From NCBI GenBank assembly GCA_020622085.1, contig JAHRYM010000001.1:62001-126000 (forward strand): DNA of 64,000 nt, in the 5' to 3' direction. Made by a program: the position numbers and the translations under genes. Shown here piece by piece: positions 59,359 through 64,000 of the stretch. Within the stretch, counting starts at the first letter, position 1. The number at the start of each line of letters is the position of its first letter. The notes under the pieces are model-generated. The model was given only the letters and a program-made list of their open reading frames with translations, made no database searches and was not told where the DNA came from. The DNA comes from Paracoccaceae bacterium (GTDB lineage Bacteria > Pseudomonadota > Alphaproteobacteria > Rhodobacterales > Rhodobacteraceae).

Positions 59359-61389
59359 ATGCGCGCCCTGTGGCCCTTCCTGCTGGCGGGCGCGCTTCTG
59401 GTCAGTGGCGGACTGCGCGACGCCGCCGACCAGTGGATCGACCGAACCGATCTGCCGGTTCTGCTGCGCCCCACCTCGGTTGAAGTCCGGGCCCGCGATG
59501 GCAGCCTGCTTCGGGCCTTCACCGTCGCCGATGGTCACTGGCGGATGGAACCGGGGCCGGTCGATCCGCTGTTTCTGGCGATGCTGGTCGCCTACGAGGA
59601 CAAGCGGTTTTACAGCCACCCCGGCATCGACCCTGTCGCACTGGCCCGTGCCGTGGCACAGGCGGTCTGGAACCGGCGGGTCATCTCGGGCGGATCGACC
59701 CTGACGATGCAGGTCGCGCGCCTGCTGGAGGACAGCGGCACCGGCAAGATGGCGGGCAAGCTGCGCCAGATGCGGGTCGCGCTGGCGCTGGAACGGCGGC
59801 TGAGCAAGGCGCAGATCCTTGACCTGTATCTGCGCATCGCGCCCTACGGCGGCAACCTGGAAGGGCTTCGTGCCGCAAGCCTCGCCTATCTTGGGAAAGA
59901 CCCGCGCCGCCTGACCCCGGCGCAGGCGGCGCTGCTGGTGGCCTTGCCGCAATCGCCCGAAAGCCGCAGGCCCGATCGGGCGCCGGATCGGGCCGCGGAA
60001 GCCCGCACAAGGGTGCTTGGCCGCATGACCGGGGCCGGTGTGCTTGCCGCCGATCAGGCCGTCGCCGCGCTTTCTGAGCCGGTTCCAACGACCCGCAAAG
60101 CCTTCCCCGCGCTGGCGCCTCATCTGGCTGCCCGGCTTGCCGCCGAACACCCGGGCGCGGGTGTCATCGACACGACCATCGACGCCGGTCTGCAACTTCG
60201 GCTTGAACATCTGGCGGCGCTTTCGGTGCGGTCGAAAGGCGACCGGCTGTCGCTGGCCATCGTCGTCGCCGACCACCGGACCGGAGAGATCCTGGCCAGC
60301 GTCGGCTCCCCCGACTGGACCAGCGACCGCAGGGCGGGCTTTGTCGACATGACCCGCGCGCTCCGCTCGCCGGGATCGACGCTGAAGCCCTTTGTCTATG
60401 CCCTGTCCTTTGACGAGGGCCTTGCCCACCCCGAAACCCTGATCGAGGATCGGCCGATCGCCTTTGGCCCCTACAAGCCGCAGAATTTCGACAAGACCTT
60501 CCGCGGCACGGTCTCGGTCCGCCAAGCGCTGCAGATGTCGCTGAACATCCCCGTCGTCAGCCTGACCGATGCGCTGGGGGCGGAACGGCTGCTGTCGACG
60601 CTGGAACGCAGCGGCGCGAAGGTGGAACTTCCGGGCGGGCAGGCCGGTCTGGCGGTGGCGCTGGGCGGCCTGGGGATCAGCCTTGAGCATCTGGTCGGCG
60701 CCTATGCGGCCCTTGCGCGCCTGGGGCGGCCGGTCCAGCTGTCGGCCACCGCGCCCAAGGCGGAAGGCGAGGCCAGGATCCTGTCGCCCGAGGCGGCGTG
60801 GATGGTCACCGACATCCTCGCCGGTCTGCCGCCGCCGCCCGGTGCCGCCGCGCATCGGCTGGCCTACAAGACCGGCACCTCCTACGGGCACCGCGATGCC
60901 TGGGCGCTGGGCTATGACGGCGCGCATGTCGCGGGCGTCTGGATGGGGCGGCCCGATGGCAGTCCGGTCCCCGGTGCCTTCGGCGGCGATCTGGCCGCGC
61001 CGGTGCTGTTCCAGGTCTTCGGGCGGATCGGTCCCACCTTCGCGCAGCTTCCGCCGCCGCCACCCGCGACGCTGATCCTGCCGAACGCCCGCCTGCCGAA
61101 GCCGCTTCAGCACTTCCGCCCACGCGGCGCCGTCTTTGCCGAAGCCCCCGCCGATGCGCCGAAAGTCAGCTTCCCGCCCGACGGCGCGGAAGTGGCGCTG
61201 CTGTCCGGCGCGCTGACGGTCAAGGTGGCAGAGGGCCATCCGCCCTTCACCTGGCTTGCCAATGGCCGCCCCGCCGCCATCGGCAGGGGCGAACGCGAAA
61301 CCGATCTGGCGCTTGCGCCGGGGTTCGTTACCCTTTCGGTGATCGACGCCGAAGGCCGGTCATCCAGTGTTTCGGTCCGGCTGCATTAG
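59359..61389 (+). CDS. pbpC: Penicillin-binding protein 1C
   Basis: A 676-residue bifunctional class A PBP. N-terminal membrane anchor (1-19), glycosyltransferase domain with AYEDKRFYSHPGIDPVALARA (catalytic Glu) and GGSTLTMQVARL, then transpeptidase domain with the S340-T-L-K343 active site (SPGSTLKP) and the K504-T-G-T motif (AYKTGTSYGHRDAWALG). The C-terminal ~90 residues are a PBP1C-type C-terminal domain. It probably repairs peptidoglycan together with the alpha-2-macroglobulin. Its stop is 11 bases from that of the convergent HPP gene. Confidence 0.95.
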   Translation: MRALWPFLLAGALLVSGGLRDAADQWIDRTDLPVLLRPTSVEVRARDGSLLRAFTVADGHWRMEPGPVDPLFLAMLVAYEDKRFYSHPGIDPVALARAVAQAVWNRRVISGGSTLTMQVARLLEDSGTGKMAGKLRQMRVALALERRLSKAQILDLYLRIAPYGGNLEGLRAASLAYLGKDPRRLTPAQAALLVALPQSPESRRPDRAPDRAAEARTRVLGRMTGAGVLAADQAVAALSEPVPTTRKAFPALAPHLAARLAAEHPGAGVIDTTIDAGLQLRLEHLAALSVRSKGDRLSLAIVVADHRTGEILASVGSPDWTSDRRAGFVDMTRALRSPGSTLKPFVYALSFDEGLAHPETLIEDRPIAFGPYKPQNFDKTFRGTVSVRQALQMSLNIPVVSLTDALGAERLLSTLERSGAKVELPGGQAGLAVALGGLGISLEHLVGAYAALARLGRPVQLSATAPKAEGEARILSPEAAWMVTDILAGLPPPPGAAAHRLAYKTGTSYGHRDAWALGYDGAHVAGVWMGRPDGSPVPGAFGGDLAAPVLFQVFGRIGPTFAQLPPPPPATLILPNARLPKPLQHFRPRGAVFAEAPADAPKVSFPPDGAEVALLSGALTVKVAEGHPPFTWLANGRPAAIGRGERETDLALAPGFVTLSVIDAEGRSSSVSVRLH

Positions 61390-61400
61390 TCGGGGAAACT

Positions 61401-62498
61401 TCAGGCCGAGGGCCAGGCGGTGGCGACCACATGCGCCAGCGTTGCAATCAGGTCGCTTCGCGTCACCAGACCCACAAGCTTGCGGTTCTCGACCACCGGC
61501 ACCGCCTGTTGATGGCCATCCGACAAAAGCGGCAGCAGCACCGCAAGCGGCGTGTCCAGGTTCACCGATTGGGCCTGCGTGGCGATGGTGCGGGCGGTGT
61601 CGGCGACGCCTTCGCGCAGCGATTCAAGCAGGTCGTGTTCATTGACCAGCCCAAGGTAGTTGTTCAGCGCATCCACCACCGGCAGGGTCTTGAAGCGGTG
61701 GATATGAAAGAGCGCGCTGATCCGCTCGGCGCTGTCTTCGGGCTGCAATGTCACCACGTCGCGCGACATGAGGTCTGCCGCCGTGGTCGCGCCGATATGC
61801 TGGGCTGCGGCTTCAGCCTCGGCTGCCGCAAGGACGCGCGCAAGGTCTTCGGTGCCGATGTTCGCGGCCAGGTTCATCCGGGCCAGCAGCGCGCCCAGAT
61901 CATCGGGCGTCAGCCCCAGCCGGCGTTCGGGCGCCATGTCGCGGGTGCCGTGGATGCTGGCATCGGGGGATTGTCGGAACGGGTAGCGCCGGCCTGTGGG
62001 GCGGGTGTAGAGAACCCCGCTCAGCACCAGCAGCGCGCTGTCCAGGGCCACGGGGACAATCGCCCAGGAAAAGTCGGGCGTGCCGGATTGTGCCGCCAGC
62101 ACGACGCTCAGGGCCACGGCGCCGCCGGGCGGGTGCATCGCGCGCAGGACCATCATCGCCAGCGCCGATCCCGCCACGGCCAGCGGCAGGGCCAGCCAGA
62201 CGTAGGGAACCAGATCGACGACAAGGATCGCCACCACCGCCGAGGCGAAGTTGCCCATCACCACCGACCAGGGCTGCGCCAGCGGGCTGTTCGGGACGGC
62301 AAAGATCAGGAAGGCGCTGGCGCCCAGTGGCGCCACCAGAAGGCCGCTCAGCGGCGCATTGCCCCTGAGCCCGGCGGCGAGCGCGGCCGTGATCATCAGG
62401 CCGATGCCGACCCCGATCGCCGCGCGCAGGATTTCCCGCAGGGACGGGCGCGCAACGGCCGGGCCGAGGGCACGAAGGACGCGGGCGGTTCTGGTCAT
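61401..62498 (-). CDS. HPP-family membrane protein with two CBS domains
   Basis: A 365-residue protein: four membrane helices (about 25-165) that form the HPP domain, with the AMHPPGGAVALS signature, and a C-terminal pair of CBS domains (about 240-355; TAADLMSRDVVTLQPEDSAERISALFHIHRFKTLPVVD and LPLLSDGHQQAVPVVENRKLVGLVTRSDL). HPP proteins have been linked to nitrite transport in plants; here the role is unknown and the CBS pair suggests nucleotide sensing. Its start overlaps the holA stop (ATGA), so it is in the lptE-holA operon. Confidence 0.9.
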   Translation of the reverse strand: MTRTARVLRALGPAVARPSLREILRAAIGVGIGLMITAALAAGLRGNAPLSGLLVAPLGASAFLIFAVPNSPLAQPWSVVMGNFASAVVAILVVDLVPYVWLALPLAVAGSALAMMVLRAMHPPGGAVALSVVLAAQSGTPDFSWAIVPVALDSALLVLSGVLYTRPTGRRYPFRQSPDASIHGTRDMAPERRLGLTPDDLGALLARMNLAANIGTEDLARVLAAAEAEAAAQHIGATTAADLMSRDVVTLQPEDSAERISALFHIHRFKTLPVVDALNNYLGLVNEHDLLESLREGVADTARTIATQAQSVNLDTPLAVLLPLLSDGHQQAVPVVENRKLVGLVTRSDLIATLAHVVATAWPSA

Positions 62499-63517
62499 CG
62501 CCGCGCCAGCATCGCCAGCCGGATCAAGGCCCGCTCCATCACCGCCATTGTGGGCGCGCGCGAAGAGGAACGCAGCGTCAGGTCGGTATCCGTCAGGATG
62601 GTCAGCGCCTGTTCAAGCCGGTGCATCCCCCAGCTTTCCGCCTGCCGCACCATCCGGTCGCGGTTCTTGAAGTTCACTGGCGGGCGCAGGCTGCCGATGC
62701 CCGATGCCGGCCCGCCCGGATGGGATGCGGCGGCATGCAGGCTGCGGAAATGTCGCGTCGTGCCGATACAGATGGTCACGGGATTGATCCCCTGCCCCTC
62801 GATGCGGCGCAGAAAGGGGCCAAGTTCCTGCATCCGCGCCTCGGCGACGATATGTACCACATCGTCCACGTCGGCCTCGATGGTGACAGGTGCGCAGGCA
62901 TCGACATCCTCGGGGGCAAGCGGGGCCGGATCGCCGTGCTTGTAAAGCGCGATCTTTTCCAGCGTCTGGCGGAAATCGCCGGGATCGAGTTCCCGCGCCA
63001 GCGCCATGAGGTCGGTCATCGCCTCGCGGCCGATGTCGCGCAGACCGGCCGTTCGAAGCGCCGCCTCGACTTCATCGTGGCCGGGGGGGTCATCATAGAT
63101 GCCGGCGGCATAGGCGTTGGGGTGATCTTCGAACAGCTTCCTGAGCGCCGATTTGGCGGTCAGCGACCCCGCTGTGACGATGATCGCCGCATCGCCCGGC
63201 TTCCATTCCTCAAGCGCGGCGCGGACGGCGGGCGCGGAGGTGTCGGTCGCGTCTTCCAGAAACACCACCCGTGCACCCGGAAAGAACCCTTGCGCCTTGA
63301 TCGCGTCCGTCAGCGCGGCCGGATCCTTGCGCAGGTCCGATGCCGGCATCCGCGCCAGCCGCATCTCGGCTTCGCCGGCAGGGCCGACCAGCGCGGCGAT
63401 CACCTCTTGCCGCCGCAGCGCCACCCGCATGGCATCACTGCCATAGATCAGAAGTCCGGTCCGGTCCGCTTCGGGCTTGGCGAAATAGCGGACGGCGGCT
63501 GCCCCCGCAAGCTTCAT
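62495..63517 (-). CDS. holA: DNA polymerase III subunit delta
   Basis: A 340-residue delta subunit of the clamp loader. The N-terminal LLIYGSDAMRVALRRQEVIAAL, the LARMPASDLRKDPAALTDAIKAQGFFPGARVVFLEDATD stretch and the C-terminal helical collar domain (GINPVTICIGTTRHFRSLHAAA) match the alphaproteobacterial HolA family; the nucleotide-binding loop is degenerate, as it is in HolA generally. It wrenches open the sliding clamp. The ATG at 63517 overlaps the lptE stop (ATGA); an in-frame ATG four codons upstream is less likely. Confidence 0.92.
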   Translation of the reverse strand: MKLAGAAAVRYFAKPEADRTGLLIYGSDAMRVALRRQEVIAALVGPAGEAEMRLARMPASDLRKDPAALTDAIKAQGFFPGARVVFLEDATDTSAPAVRAALEEWKPGDAAIIVTAGSLTAKSALRKLFEDHPNAYAAGIYDDPPGHDEVEAALRTAGLRDIGREAMTDLMALARELDPGDFRQTLEKIALYKHGDPAPLAPEDVDACAPVTIEADVDDVVHIVAEARMQELGPFLRRIEGQGINPVTICIGTTRHFRSLHAAASHPGGPASGIGSLRPPVNFKNRDRMVRQAESWGMHRLEQALTILTDTDLTLRSSSRAPTMAVMERALIRLAMLARR

Positions 63518-64000
63518 GTGCCACCCCACTCCCCCGAACTGGCGATCAGCCGGGTCACGATCTGGTCCGCCAGAAGCCGCATCAGCCGCAACCCGGCGTC
63601 GGTTTCCGAGGCATTGGTGGCCACCGGCGTGCCCGACGCGGAATAGGAGGTAAAGGTGGTCACGTCGCCTTCGGTCAGAACCCGGTCCGACTGCAGGTCA
63701 CGCAGGGTATAATGCACCCGGCCATTCAGGTTGTAGCGCGTGATCGCGTTCGTCGGCGTGATCGTGCGGTTTTCCGACTGCACGTCGATGCGGTAGCTCA
63801 GCCCATAGGCCGGGCTATCCGCGCGACCCAGCCGTTCTTCCAGACGCTCGACCAGATCGAAGGCCCGCCGATCGGCAGGGGCGTCGATTTCAACCCGGTC
63901 CAGCAATCCGGCGGCGGGGCTGCCCGGCCCGTAGGCGGGCGTGAAGCCACAGGCCGACAGGGCCAAGGCCCCCAGCAGCCCGCCAAGAACCTTGCGGCGG
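63514..64000 (-). CDS. lptE: LPS assembly lipoprotein LptE (5' end beyond window)
   Basis: Partial gene: the open frame continues to the window edge, reading RRKVLGGLLGALALSACGF before the mature protein, a signal peptide with the lipobox LSAC (lipidated Cys). The mature part (GFTPAYGPGSPAAGLLDRVEIDAPADRRAFDLVERLEERLG) is LptE-like. LptE is an outer-membrane lipoprotein plug for the LptD translocon. The few N-terminal codons lie past base 64000. The order lptE-holA, usually behind leuS, is standard for this family. Confidence 0.88.
   Translation of the reverse strand, partial: RRKVLGGLLGALALSACGFTPAYGPGSPAAGLLDRVEIDAPADRRAFDLVERLEERLGRADSPAYGLSYRIDVQSENRTITPTNAITRYNLNGRVHYTLRDLQSDRVLTEGDVTTFTSYSASGTPVATNASETDAGLRLMRLLADQIVTRLIASSGEWGGT

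Noticed and set aside
1-64000. CRISPR array, rRNA or tRNA genes
   Set aside because: No regularly spaced repeats and no cloverleaf-like segments with CCA/T-loop consensus were found on reading. A tRNAscan or Infernal run would be decisive but could not be done.

Overview
The window is high-GC alphaproteobacterial DNA and almost certainly chromosomal DNA of a Rhodobacteraceae member (Rhodobacter, Gemmobacter or Tabrizicola-like). This rests on recognisable family neighbourhoods (rimP-nusA-ylxR-infB, dapC-like aminotransferase-ftsK, dnaK-dnaJ, lptE-holA), an RpoH-type dnaK promoter, very high third-position GC and many TGATG/ATGA start-stop overlaps. No rRNA, tRNA or CRISPR array was seen.

Layout. 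(1) 1-21150, core: the transcription/translation operon rimP-nusA-ylxR-infB (minus; infB runs off the left edge) behind a leader with an intrinsic terminator; tspO; pip and ubiG divergent; a four-gene MoxR-DUF58-DUF4159-membrane protein operon (minus); DUF1285 and hydroxypyruvate isomerase; an FAD hydroxylase; an amidase; a DapC-like aminotransferase; ftsK. (2) 21151-38410, accessory island: an AT-rich OLD-family ATPase/TOPRIM nuclease; the 5' stub of a secreted-protein gene cut by an IS110-family element; a near-perfect 2 x 1535-bp palindrome made of two inverted IS110 copies around a decayed IS1182/IS5-type element; then a defective Mu-like prophage. The prophage keeps a repressor, a 50-codon Ner-like gene, MuA, MuB, GemA, gpT, a cement-like protein, protease gpI, gpG, a Mor-like activator and a gp27-like protein. 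Its MuA is split by an IS630 element and its repressor truncated by an IS5/IS427 element; both ancestral genes can be rebuilt in frame. Terminase, portal and tail genes are absent. (3) 38411-42386, core: alkB, dnaK, dnaJ. (4) 42600-53818: a probable catabolic cluster for an N-methylated compound: LysR regulator, two dimethylglycine-dehydrogenase-like FAD/folate enzymes, an MttB-superfamily methyltransferase, an aldehyde dehydrogenase and a HyuA-like hydantoinase. (5) 53911-64000, envelope and housekeeping: alpha-2-macroglobulin plus PBP1C; then lptE-holA-HPP/CBS protein (minus; lptE runs off the right edge).

How the parts work together: the core operons are conventional. The less ordinary material is the rimP leader, the layered island where at least four IS insertions can be ordered relative to the prophage, the intact early control region of the dead Mu-like phage (operators, Ner-like gene, end-binding repeats), and the methyl-compound cluster, whose MttB homologue has no corrinoid protein beside it.
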